Origin: Rhodamnia argentea
Taxonomy: Eukaryota > Streptophyta > Magnoliopsida > Myrtales > Myrtaceae
NCBI RefSeq assembly: GCF_020921035.1
Contig: NC_063156.1
Span: 4,340,001 to 4,404,000 of the forward strand
Reading direction: 5' to 3'
DNA length: 64,000 bases
The notes under the pieces were generated by a model, which made no database searches, was not told the origin of the DNA, and was given only the letters and a program-made list of their open reading frames with translations. The position numbers and the translations under genes were made by a program. Shown in pieces: positions 37,066 to 48,039 of this stretch. How positions within the stretch are numbered: the first letter of the stretch is position 1; each line of letters begins with the position of its first letter.

Positions 37066-38206
37066 GTTTTTCTGCAACAAGAAGTCAAACATCTAGTAAG
37101 ATACAATTGCTTTTCAACAACAGTTCCCAAAATGGGAAAAGGTTTCCAGGAGTCCACACTTTCACACACTTTCTAGTTCGCTTGTAGATAGAACGAAGAA
37201 AATCATCACCTGGAAAAACCGGCGCCAAAGAAGATTGAAAAAAATAAAAAGCCAATGTAGAATAGCTGCAGTCAGCTAAATATCTTTAAATTATTCTAGG
37301 AAAAAACATCAATCTGAGAGGCGAAGGGACTTACTTGAGAAACATATGGTCAAAACTCTTCTATTCCTATTAAGCAGGGGGTTTAACCAGGTATATGGAA
37401 TTAGAAGAGATGTTTCATAGATGCACAAGGTAATCGGATATAGATCCAAAATCACTAAAGTCAATACAGTATTGTCCTTATGGTGTGTCTCAATTTATTT
37501 GTTGGGGTGTTCGTGAAGAGAAGTTAGCAGCACTAATGAGGTAGCCATTCCACCCATCCACATCATTGCTATTGGAACTTATAGATTACAAATATCAACT
37601 ACTCACAAACAAACGTATACAATCCAATCTCCCAACTTACACAGCTAAAGATAAAATTAAGCATGCAAAACAATTAGAAGTTATGGTCTGTAGGTGCCAC
37701 CCAAGTCAAATTACATTTGTCCCCACAGATAGGAGCTCCAAAATAACTCGCGGATGGCACTTAACATAGAAGCCAAGGACCTTTCACTAGGAGTTCAATC
37801 TCAATTACCTTTCTTCCTCAGTGAAGACACAAATTTCCTCGCCTACTGAAACCCCTTAAACCGAACCTACTTCTCGTAAAAACCTCACTTTGCCCAGCAT
37901 CCTCCCACTCGTCTACTACAACAGGACATCACAACATTCCAACAGCTACGAAATCCTAAATACCGTCGCTAGCAAGAAGGTTACCAAGTCCAGCTCGAAT
38001 TCGAAAGGGAGATCAGACAAACAAGCAGCGATCAAAGTCCAACAAGAGCGAAATCCTCGAGAGACAACAGGAAGAAGGCGCGACCAAACGATTCAACAAT
38101 TGCGAGCCAGGCGACCGACCAAACCCGACAATTACCGAACAGCACAGAACTTTCGCGCAGTCGAACGAAATCCACAGGACAAGAATCGCAGAGAAATGCA
38201 CTGACC
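37066..38206 (-). other. Leader intron of the WSS1-type gene
   Basis: A GT donor (CCAAG/GTCAG) abuts 38206 and an AG acceptor (TTGCAG/AAAAAC) lies at 37072-37073, six bases upstream of the ATG. The predicted leader intron is about 1.1 kb. No independent gene was seen inside it. Confidence 0.65.
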
Positions 38207-38335
38207 TTGGGGTTTGTACGCCGGAATAAATTCCCCTTTCCCTCTTTTTTTTTCTTTTTCAGTTCCGCTGAGACGAATATTCCGATTTCAGAGCGTAAGA
38301 CGTTGACGGGAAGAGAAAGAAGATAAATTCTCGCT

Positions 38336-38343
38336 CTATTTAT
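38336..38343 (-). promoter_or_regulatory. TATA box, WSS1-type gene
   Basis: TATAAATA on the minus strand, about 130 bp upstream of the predicted leader donor. It gives a transcription start near 38305 and an untranslated first exon of about 100 bp. Confidence 0.65.
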
Positions 38344-38545
38344 AGCGGGTGACAAGAAAATGAAGGCTCCAGGGGATAGGATAAGTGGCGGTTCACGTTA
38401 GCATTATTAGGTGGGACGTGCTAAATCGAACTCTTCCTGGTCGTACAATATCTACGTACCTGCTGGCGTTACCTTATTTTGTCCGAAGAGACATCATTGC
38501 CCCTCCCCGACCTATTTACACACATATATATAGAACAATATATTT

Positions 38546-38548
<3 letters not shown>

Positions 38549-38579
<31 letters not shown>
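38549..38579. repeat. (AT)n microsatellite
   Basis: A pure AT run about 200 bp upstream of the WSS1-type TATA box. Confidence 0.85.
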
Positions 38580-38582
<3 letters not shown>

Positions 38583-38743
38583 GTGTATCTATAGATAACT
38601 CCTCAATCTTTATGCGCTCTAATCACCTAAATTTTCGTTCATTGTAATGAAAGGATGTCCATTTTTAAGATGCATGCCCATTTTACGATCAAATAATGTT
38701 TTCCTATCTGATCTTTTTTTTTCTTTTTTTTTTTAGGAATAAG

Positions 38744-39378
38744 TGTACTATAAGTCTTAAACTTGTTGCGAAAATACAATCGAGTACTAAAACTTGTCAG
38801 AAAAAATGCAACTGAATCACAAAACTTATCAAGTTGGTGCAATCAAGTCATTTCATTAACTTCGTACAATTTGACTAACAAAAAAATTGTGACGAGATTT
38901 TTATTATTATTTTTTTCATCATATGTAGCTTTGACGTGGCTAAAATGATGTTGTTTTCATCCAAATCTTAAAATAAAAAAAAAGCACACAAGCACGCACA
39001 CGAAAAAAAAAAATAAAGTGGAGGAAACTCAAGCAACGGCTGCTCGGCCATGGTGGAGCTCTTGTGGCTAGCCCTCGTTAGAGTTTCCTCTGTTTTTTTT
39101 TTTTTGTGTTTGGAAATTTTATTTTATTTGATATAACTTAAATAAAATATGTATTGCAAAAATATATCTCGATCAAAATAATGTCGTTTACGTCTTATAT
39201 TTCTTGTTTTAGACAGCTCATCACCAAGTAGCAAAGAATAATAAAAAAAAAGGTACCTTAGCATTTTTCGTAGTCAAGTTTGACGGAGTCAACGGAAGAG
39301 TTTCATTGTACATTTTAAAAGCATCAAGATTCAATTGCACTTTCATGATAAGTTTTAAAACTTCCCAATGCACTTATC
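38744..39378. repeat. Foldback-like element with ~30-bp tandem units
   Basis: The left end carries three or more units of about 30 bp (CTTAAACTTGTTGCGAAAATACAATCGAGT and relatives). The right end (about 39290-39378) carries related units in inverse orientation (TTCAATTGCACTTTCATGATAAGTTTTAAAA). Outer ends read AATAAGTGTACT and AATGCACTTAT, so they form imperfect inverted repeats around about 400 bp of AT-rich DNA. No coding capacity. Probably a non-autonomous DNA element of foldback type. Confidence 0.6.
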
Positions 39379-40455
39379 TAATTTTTTCAACACAAAGTTA
39401 TTAGCTTCTGTATCTTTTTTTTTTTTTTTTTGGTCAAATGGTTCTGTATATTCAATGAGTGGATTTTGTTTGTGACCAATAACATGTTCACGAAGAAATA
39501 ATAAATGTCAATATATCTACAGGGAGCAATTTTTACAGAGGTGTTGTAACTATTTCTTGAAAAACACATGAAAAAGCAAGTAACTACATCGGTTTGTAGA
39601 GATGACCCTAACTCGACCTTTCAGGTATCTGAAAATGATCAGCTGTGCCCCTATACTTGCACCAACACGCACTGGTTCGCGTATTTCAGCTCCGATTGGC
39701 TTACGTTCCTCGGAAACTAGGCGCATATTTGGTAAAAATTCTGTTTTCCAGAACAGTTTATGAGCAGAAATGATTTTCTCTAATTCTAGTCTCGGAGCAA
39801 AGAAAATTAACTGATTTACCAAACAGATTTATGTTCTTTTTCTGTTCCCGGGGACAAAAGAGCAGGAATCAGAAAAACAAAAGCATTATCGAGCAGGCCC
39901 TAGAACTCACACATTGCTTCGCAAAAGCAGCATTATCTACTCTTTGCTCCCTCAGGTTGATTACTGCATGTTTGGAGGAGAAAAAGAGTAGACGCCCATC
40001 ATTGGACTTTCGACAATCGTAGGATTTACGCGCGGAGACGCGTAAAACATGCATGTCATCAAGGAGTACTTTTACATGTGGTCGTAATATCTGAGAATAA
40101 GGTGAAAACGACTAATTTATTCCAAGCACAGTTCGGCTCCGAACTGCATAGGGAGAGTGATTGAACGGAAGCTGCAGAACTCTCGGTGTTTTAGCAGCGG
40201 TGGATGGACTATTCTGTCGCAGCCCCTCGGTACTTGGACGAGAATTCGTGCCTGGCAATCAGATTCATTGGCACAGCAAAGATTAGTCGTCAGTTGTGCA
40301 TGACCGGTGTAGAATTATAGTCGGAAAGGAGGAGAAGATTTTACGGACTATTGCAGAGTTGATTATGATTTCAGAGTAGTTATCAAAGTCCAAGGCCTGC
40401 ATCAGACGAGTGAAATAGCTATTTGATCCGTGATGAACAAACTAAACTTTGCGAC
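39379..40455. other. Intergenic downstream of MPC2-like gene
   Basis: AT-rich DNA, then the probable 3' UTR of the pyruvate carrier gene. About 39690-39900 has repeated short motifs around TTCTGTTCC and ACCAAACAG that look like a small decayed transposon-related repeat. No gene was recognised. Confidence 0.4.
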
Positions 40456-41782
40456 TTACTCAAGTTTGCGCGCAAGTTGGCACATGGAGACCGAAGCCAT
40501 CCCGATGCTGACACTGAAGAGGTTCCAGTTCTTCTGAAATTTCACAAGTTCGAGCATAATGTATTAGAAATCTCAGCGGAGACCAAAGTGGAGTACTGTT
40601 GGATGTTTTGGCAGTGAAGTATAGCTGATCTAGAACATTACCGGGGTTATTACAGAGCTGTACCTTGCCCAGATGAGTCCGCTGATTGTGAGAGCTGAGG
40701 AAGATTATAAGAAATGCGTTATCATTCCATCCAAATAATATTGCTTGAAGTCATAACATAAAACTGTTGCCTTAGCGAGGACGCTAGAGTTTTTCTTTTG
40801 GGGAAAATTAGAGTTCAATCAAATAAATAATGATATAAACTTATGACAAGATGCAATGGAAAAAGTCGGATATCTACGTGCCTGATTGCTGAGGATAAGA
40901 AATTTGCTCCGGAGGCTTCGAGAAGTCGTTGAGATTAGCTATGGTGATGCCCCATTTGAACGCAGGGGCCCAAAAATGAACTGCAGCATGAGTTTAGATG
41001 AGAACAAAAGAATCAGAAATATTCTGTCAAAGACAGCTTGGTGAAGATAGAGCAGATGATTAGCCCATGTACGTTCCCTTTCGAGCTCAAAAGTGAAACA
41101 TTGAAAGACTTAGCATAAGTCGGATGATGCATCTTTTCGGTCTAAATGATCTCTCAGAAGCCGAACTCCAAAAGTTCGGCATGAAATATATGTTTGATAT
41201 TGAGGAGGGATATAGGATATCTTCCACCTGAACGGATGCAAGATGTTCTGGCCTAACCAATTGATGATCATCTATCAGAAGAAGAAAGTCAACTGGGTTA
41301 TGCACCAGCAAAGTTTGAGTCTTTTGGATGGTTTAGTTAAAGTCAACTGATATATGTACCAGCAAAGTTGAATCTTTCGGATGGTTTTAACGATCAACTG
41401 TCAGAATCGAACCGATCTTACAGTTTTCAAGGTTTAAGACACAGTCGAATCATCCGGACTTGTGCACTACACCAGCATTTTGAAAACTGCCAAGCTCCGG
41501 TGAGAAAAGCCTGAGACGCCCAGATGGAACATAAATTGTGACTGACTTGAAACCACCAGAACACACATGCCCTTGCCGTTACGTGGTCGAGCCATGCCGG
41601 CACAGAAGAGAAGGATCGATGCGAGCGCAGAGGAAGCAGTTTAGATCCAGAAGAAGGGCAAAATGAAAAGAGAACAGATCATTAAAGCGCAGGCAAAAGA
41701 AAAGAAACAGAGGAGAAGAGAACGCACTGGTCTTGGGCCCTGCAGGATGGTTCCAAAAAGCTTGAAACTTGGAAGCTGCCAT
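40456..41782 (-). CDS. Mitochondrial pyruvate carrier subunit, MPC2-like, short
   Basis: Small inner-membrane protein that with MPC1 imports pyruvate into mitochondria. Exons are short and in transcript order: 41782-41728, 40980-40882, 40694-40642 and 40533-40456. Joined, they read 94 residues: WNHPAGPKT, FWAPAFKWGI, KPPEQISYPQQ, GLIWARYSSVITP and KNWNLFSV are all family hallmarks in the right order. Two or three hydrophobic segments are expected at about 20-36, 51-64 and 72-90. MPC2-type plant proteins usually have 105-110 residues; this one stops soon after QLARKLE, lacking the usual charged tail. The second intron requires a GC donor (CAG/GCACGT), a known minor class; the nearby GT would break the frame. 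It could be a functional divergent paralogue or a gene beginning to decay. Confidence 0.85.
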
Positions 41783-41841
41783 GGCTCTGTCTCTCTCTCT
41801 CATAAGATGAGAACTTGAAACCGGGCATTTAGTATTGGGAT

Positions 41842-41849
41842 TTTAAATA
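41842..41849 (-). promoter_or_regulatory. TATA box, MPC2-like gene
   Basis: TATTTAAA on the minus strand about 60 bp before the ATG at 41782, implying a leader of about 30 bases. A CT/GA stretch (41789-41801) follows it. The repeat array begins within 30 bp upstream. Confidence 0.55.
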
Positions 41850-41859
41850 GTTTTATGAC

Positions 41860-42030
41860 TCGAATGCACTTTTGTGATAAGTTATAAGACCTGAATGTAC
41901 CTTTTGAAAGTTTTAGGAGCCAATTCCACTTTCATGACAAATTTTAAGACTTGATTGCACTTGTTGAATATATTACGATTCAATTGCATTTTCGTGATAA
42001 GTTTTAGGATCTCCAGTACACTTACCCTTG
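41860..42030. repeat. Array of ~30-bp units upstream of MPC2-like gene
   Basis: Five or so alternating units of 29-31 bp (for example GAATGCACTTTTGTGATAAG, ATTCCACTTTCATGACAAAT, ATTGCATTTTCGTGATAAG). They belong to the same family as the element at 38744-39378, ending in CAGTACACTTACCC. No inverse partner was found within the next 500 bp. Confidence 0.7.
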
Positions 42031-42601
42031 ACGTTGATATTAATTGGGTGAATAGCAACATCACATTGCGTATGAATATCACCCGCACCACATGGCAGTT
42101 GAGCACTCTCCGGTGAATAGATTAAGTCCGCAAAAGCTCAAGTTCACGTTTCCATCAGCAATATAGAAATGCAACTTGCTTTGATAAAGTCCGCATCGTC
42201 GAGTGATATTCTATAGAAATGCTTAATGCATCGCTGTCGTCATCTTAAATCGACCCTTCTAATTTAATAATCTCAGCCTTAAAAATAATGTTTCCTAAGT
42301 TGGACGAGAGTAGATGATTCAATCGGGCACCGTCCGTTCTCCGGCACGCTTTCGCAGGCTGTTGAACCCGGTTCAACCGCTTGCCGTTGTGAAATTTGAA
42401 TTCTTTTCGAAGTCTCATATATTGAAACCATTCCTATTGCTAATTTATAAATGAAGGGGATAAGACATCATCCGAACTGAAGCCATTATGGGAAAAGAAT
42501 GAACACGAAAATTTGAAAGGAGGAAAAAAAGCAAAAGAAGAATCGCCCCATTACAAATCGAAACGTTGTCGAAGTAAATAAAATAAAATAAATAAGCCTT
42601 G
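42031..42601. other. Intergenic, 3' side of small secreted-protein gene
   Basis: No gene recognised. The last 100 bases are the probable 3' UTR of the peptide gene. Confidence 0.45.
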
Positions 42602-42871
42602 TTAATGTCCCAAAACAATCAACTCCGACTCTATAACAGGCAGGTCTGGCTCATCAGTTGTTGGGGACTTGGTCGGCGCCGCTTTGATCACCTCTGCATC
42701 CCCGGCACTGCCGTCCTCTTGATTCACAGTGTCCGTGCCGCCGTCCGGTGGGCTCGAAATGGCATCAGCATTGCTAGCGGAACCGGGGTCCACGGCTTCA
42801 GCGCTATAGCACAAGAAGAGCATGAGAGACCCGAGGGCCAGAAGAACTATTATTCTGGACATAGTAGCCAT
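42602..42871 (-). CDS. Small secreted protein or peptide precursor, unassigned
   Basis: A single-exon frame of 89 residues. MATMSR is followed by a strong hydrophobic core (IIVLLALGSLMLFLCY) and a likely signal cleavage after SAEA near residue 26. The mature part of about 63 residues is acidic, rich in Asp, Ser, Pro and Thr, has no cysteine and ends DLPVIESELIVLGH. The start at 42871 is chosen over the upstream in-frame ATG at 42946 because the TATA box lies between them. The architecture (signal peptide, acidic variable region, more conserved-looking C-terminus) is that of a plant peptide-hormone precursor, but I do not recognise a family. The gene is supported by the promoter and signal peptide only; no homologue is recalled. 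Confidence 0.65.
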   Translation of the reverse strand: MATMSRIIVLLALGSLMLFLCYSAEAVDPGSASNADAISSPPDGGTDTVNQEDGSAGDAEVIKAAPTKSPTTDEPDLPVIESELIVLGH

Positions 42872-42926
42872 TAGTTGCTGTCGTTTATCGATCTTGGTTC
42901 TGGGAAGGACCAAGGAGGAGAATGTG

Positions 42927-42934
42927 TTTAAATA
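42927..42934 (-). promoter_or_regulatory. TATA box, small secreted-protein gene
   Basis: TATTTAAA on the minus strand, about 56 bp before the chosen ATG, leaving a leader of about 25-30 bases. Confidence 0.6.
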
Positions 42935-43703
42935 GATGGGCCACATTTCTTGTGCTATTTATGGACTTGGAGCTTTCTGTGGCATCGCGGCTATAGGCAA
43001 AGTTTGAGCAGGTCTTGCGGAGAACTTTCGAGCTGAAAATGGAAAAGCTGAAACTTTCTCTATTTTGAAATTTACAAATGTGTACACAGTTCTTCTTCTT
43101 TCGTCTTGCTTCTTTCTGTTGCATCTGGTATTAAGCATGTCGTGACTGAATCGATCAAGTCATTAACAAGAATAGCACCGCACATTACCATGAGTAGTAA
43201 AGAGATTAAAATGTATCTCGCATAGCACAAGGCGCGTAAAAAAAGAGAGTCGAAAGTATACATATCGCAAGCCTAAAACACGTAAAAACAAAAGAAATAG
43301 ATGTTTCGGGCCAAGCGAGAAGCGGCACATGTCGGCGTGCCTGTCCTCCATAGAAATACTCCACGTTATTATACAAAAGACTAGCATAGAATACATCATG
43401 AGGTGCAAAAATGAAATCCATCAAAGCAGAGCATCCCTACTGCTAGAGTCTATTATCACAATCGATCTGGTTGCCATTTTCGGAGGATGCTCACATGAAC
43501 GGGACTCCACTCAGATCAGTTCAACTCGACAAGCAATTTTGATAGAATAAATAAAGTCGGGCCATATTAAGATCATTCGAGATCGTAATCTCTTCAAAAA
43601 AAATTCTTGTCCATGATTCTACCCGATCAGCGTGAGTCCCAAACTAATAAAAAATAACAGTTTCATCTGTACTGTATGTTTGTTTCATGAAGTATACCTT
43701 TCA
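42935..43703. other. Intergenic between LpxB 3' end and peptide promoter
   Basis: The upstream region of the peptide gene and the 3' UTR of LpxB. No other feature seen. Confidence 0.45.
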
Positions 43704-46700
43704 TCATATTGATGTTGTCTTCACGTAGTCTAGGATGGTTGATGCAGCTATCATACTCGGGCTGCCGTACAAACACTTGCCGCTTGATTCCCGTTGTGCT
43801 CCCTTTGCTAATTTTTCTGAAGGCCATAGAAGCTTCATAACTTCCGGCGCAGCCAGAGCTTGTTTTTCACGAAGCCCTTCATCATGGATTAGTTCCCTGC
43901 GATGAGACATCCCGTCAAATCATGATACATGAAGATTGAGTCTTTCCATTAAAGATCGTAAAAACTTAATTACGCCAGATCAAATCTATGCAGATGGAGA
44001 CAGTGAAAACTTGGCATGTACTACTCCTACTTGCTTGTTCCATCAAACCTATCCATCACCAAGTCTAATTTTTTTTTCCTTCAATTTACGTCCTAACAAA
44101 AGCAGAAGGTATAGAAACTTCAACCTCAATACAACCTGTTCATGCATCAAGTGATTGAAGAACTACTCTGACCTGTATCTCTGTTATGAAGATGGTAATC
44201 TATATGACAGGCGCTACAAACAACCTATTTAATCAGAAAGAAATGAAAACCAAATGAAAAGGAAAATAATTATGTTTGATAACATCATACATGAGCAACG
44301 AGGTTAGTTTCCCAGGTGTGCATTGTTCAAACAAAGCTTCTGGAATGACACTTGTATTAAGAAGGATGTTGGGGAGAGAGATGTATGGTATCTTTGCTTT
44401 GTAGCGAATGAACAACTCCGTCAGCAAATGAGCTCGGTAAGCAACAACACATGGTAGCCGCGCAAGTTGCATCTCCACAGCAACGGTGCCAGAAGTACAC
44501 AAAGCAATTCTGCTTGCCTGCAAGGAGATTAATTAAGTTCACTAAGCAGAAGTTTCGACAGAAGATATGACGGCCAAATTTGTAGGTGCGGACACGAGAT
44601 TCCATTAGTAAAATAGTTGCTGTGAAAATGAGAGGTAACAACAATACATTGCATTTGGATGTTGAAGCATGCAAATTGTGGCACTCTAATGCCGACTGAT
44701 GTAGAACTATCAGGTCCTAGAGAGAGGAAATTCCCATGCGAGCTATGTTGTTCACGTATCTACCCCTTCTGACAAGTCAACTTATACACGTTGATTGATT
44801 TTAATAGTCTCACATCATGAGCTACTGTCTACCCAATAATTAGGCTCTAAAGCAGGGTGGAAAGTAGTGCATCAACAAAACACAAGACTATTGATGACAA
44901 AGAAACTTACCAAACTGAATTGGCCTAATTAATAACCTTTGGAAAATGGACTACCAGAGAAGCTCAAACTTCTATTGAATCCAACACATTGCAATCATGA
45001 TTTGACTTCATTAACACACCAAATATATAAAGAAGTCTTACACTTAAAGCTTCATATTTTGGCTGTGCTTCTCCTCCTGGAATCAATATGACAGGCACTG
45101 GCCACTTCCTGACAAATCCATCTATGTAGTCCTCCACATGCTGATTAGGTGCTACGTGAATTACCGTTAAAAGCTCCAAGATGGATGATTTTAGCATTGT
45201 AACAGTCTCTGCAAAGATGGGAAGCATGCGTGCAACCTCTTGCAGTCTACTTCCAGGGAGCAAGCTAATGATTGTACCTCCTTAAGGACCAAACAGAGTT
45301 TCAAAACCAGGTTAAACGAAGGCTTGCAGCAAATGGAAAGGCCAAGACTCCAGAAATAAATTCAATCACACAATTTGATAACAGAAAAAAATAGCACGAA
45401 ATTGGTTAACATGGTTGAAAGTGACCTTTCATTTTTCAAGCATAAGCCTACATCTCATTCTCAGAGCCAAAGCACTAGGTATTTTTCTGGTCAAAACAGC
45501 ACTCCATCTTTTCATTTGTCAAGGAAACATAACCAGTGCAGATTGGTGAAGAAAAAGTTAAGGGAAAGATTAGGACACTGAATTATCTTCAGTCACATTG
45601 CCTGAGCTTGCCACTGCATTCACAATATCTTAAAATGCCACTCCGATAACAGATCAGTATGCATAACCTGGCATGTTAAATCTTTTAAGTGAAAGCAGAA
45701 GACCCATTCCTTTACATTACCCGAAGGTACTTGGTGTTTGGACCAAAAGTTTTCCCTACTCCCAGCCAATTTCCATATTCTTGAAGCATCTTCTCCCTAA
45801 ATAAACATTTCGTTCAGGTGTCATTAGAGAACAACATGAGAGCAAATAGAAAGCATAAATAACTAAATATTATGTCATTTCAAAATCTTAAAACAAGTAA
45901 ACATGTTCAGATGGGGCAGGCACTAGCTCAGTTAGCAAAACCTAAGTGCTAGAAGAATTATTGAGCAAAAAAGACCCCCAAATGACTTCAACTGAGTACC
46001 TGATTCAACTCCAAGGCATCTTCTAATATAGGGTGGCCCACAAAATTCGCTGACAGTCCATTCGACTCGCAAACTTCGGCCTCATTTGGGAGTATACAGA
46101 AAATGTGGTCCACAAACTTAGCAAGGTTCTTTAGTCTAGCCTGACCCCCTTTCCATGCCCAGAATGAAGGTGCAACATAATGGAAGTGAATAGGGCCATC
46201 CGCATATTGCTGAGAATGTCTAGCTGCAAAAGCACAGTCCAATTTCCCTATACCACACAATCTGCAGAAGCACTATGTGAAAATGATTTGGACTACTCCA
46301 AGGCATTACAAGTTACCCCTCAGCAGCTTCAGGAGACGGAAAGAGAAACCCTTGGAATCCACTGTCACCACAACGTGAGGCTGAAACAGAAGAGCAGCAT
46401 CCACTGTTTCCTTCAATTTCACCTGTCAATTTAAACTCCAGTATTTATAGACAACTTAAAAAAACATCATATAAACCACCAAAAGCGTAAGAAAAAACAA
46501 CAGGAGAATTTTAAATGCTTCTTGAAATGCACAAACATAACATTGGCATCGCTCCATACTCACTCTGATTTTACCCAAATGAGGCATTAGTTCCCAGATG
46601 CCCATCACTGAAATATCCTCCATAGGAAAGAGGCTTTTCAACCCCTGCTTAGACATCATCACCCTGAGATAGCACGGAGACAAGTCCTACAGTGAGGAAA

Positions 46701-47529
46701 ACCCGATAAAACAACAATTTATGTTCTTACCCTTCAATTTATGCAGGACTTTTTCAGTATAACGCCAAAGCAATCTCCTTGACGATGACCTTTTTTTAGC
46801 TTAATCCAGGAAACAAAGTTGAGTGAATGCATATTTATCACCAGAGTTTTCCCGGAGAAGACAGCTTCCCTCGAAGTTCCCCTGCTCTCGAATAATAATG
46901 AGTAGTCGGCCATAAGCCTAGCCTCAATAAGAGCGTTTTACAGGATCGCGTTAAAGAAGGTCAAATAGCCCAGGACTGAAAGCTGACTAGACTGGATCGA
47001 TGTTACTGTCCGAGGAGGTTCTTCCATAGTAACTAAGAGATCCACGAATGGGATTGATGGACGAGGAGAGGTGCCTCATTCACACAAATTTCAACAAGAA
47101 CTTTTTTTTACCTCTAATTCAAATGGTAACTTTTCTCTTATCACATGAGAATGCTGAACTCAAGAGCAGCACAGAAAGCACATAGCATCAATCAAACACC
47201 GACCCAATTTCAAATTCACCCAAAAGTTCAAGTAAAGAACTAAAAGAACATACAAGTGCTAGAAATAAGTGGCGATATCATTACCCTCCGACGCCGGCGA
47301 AACGAACCGGAAAAGGAGATAGAGTCTTGAGAGCGGTCATGAGGCGAGAAGCGATGGTGTCCCCCGAAACCTCCCCTGCAACGACGAACGCTCTCAACTC
47401 GCCATCTCTCGCCGCCATGCCCAGCACGGAGTTGCCCGAGATCGAGGCGTGGCTTCTCCATACACCCAAAACGCACGGTCTACGGCGATTTCCGTATAGC
47501 CTCCACACTGTTCTGAGCGCCATCACCAT
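43704..47529 (-). CDS. LPXB: Lipid-A-disaccharide synthase LpxB, mitochondrial
   Basis: Glycosyltransferase that joins UDP-diacylglucosamine to lipid X, giving the lipid A disaccharide; in plants it belongs to a mitochondrial pathway of bacterial origin (Arabidopsis At2g04560). Exons in transcript order: 47529-47285, 46663-46564, 46422-46317, 46223-46000, 45796-45721, 45277-45042, 44517-44291 and 43896-43704, giving 468 residues (about 455 in Arabidopsis). Hallmarks are AGEVSGDTIASRL, GVGG, YVAPSFWAWKGG, CILPNEAEVCESNG, VGHPILEDALE, LLPGSRLQEV and CTSGTVAVEMQLARLPCVVAYR. The start at 47529 is the first in-frame ATG; about 45 N-terminal residues precede the enzyme and include Arg-rich stretches that fit a presequence. 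Exons 5 and 6 meet at AAGGAG/GTACAA, an acceptor chosen to keep the frame. It lies in the TRZ2-mtKAS-IBR5-LpxB block. Confidence 0.95.
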
Positions 47530-48039
47530 TTCCAGGGGATCAATCGTCACATCATGGCCGAAGACTGCGCTGTGTAGCCACCGAAACGAAATGGTTAAGA
47601 GGAAAAATATTGAGCTTTGGACCGAGATGAAGAAGCAAGTAGAAGGGAAGGTTCCTTGTAGAACGTTGCCTCGGGTTGCCGAGAACAGGTGAAATTTTAC
47701 GGGTCCGCGAAACGCGATTGGTAAATCTTCAGTAGAAAAATGAGGTTCCCAATCCGCCCCAAGTACACGAAAGTTTTCTCCAAGTAAAGAAGAATTTTTT
47801 TCGACGGGATATCAAATTTATTTGTTCATAATTGTTTGATTCTTCCGCTTTAAAGACGTTTAATAATTTTACATTTTGTGAAAATTTTCAGGAAAAAAAT
47901 TGAAATAAAGAACAAAAAGAGTTATTTCCTTTTACAGACAGTGAATAATGCACAGAAATTTATTGAAAACCAGAAAGTGAGGCAAACCTCACTTTTAAAG
48001 TAGAAAATTACCCACTAGATGTGGAACGAGTTTAGGGTT

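Noticed and set aside
39550-39822. 90-codon minus-strand frame between WSS1-type and MPC2-like genes
   Set aside because: No signal, domain or splice context; sits in repeat-like DNA.
40882-40980. Alternative GT donor a few bases beyond the GC donor in the MPC2-like gene
   Set aside because: Using it would break the frame into the conserved GLIWARYSS exon.
43704-47529. LpxB as bacterial contamination or recent transfer
   Set aside because: Eight exons with plant splice sites and a position in a conserved plant gene block show it is a resident nuclear gene.
47327-47692. Plus-strand frame opposite LpxB exon 1
   Set aside because: Antisense shadow of coding exon and leader.
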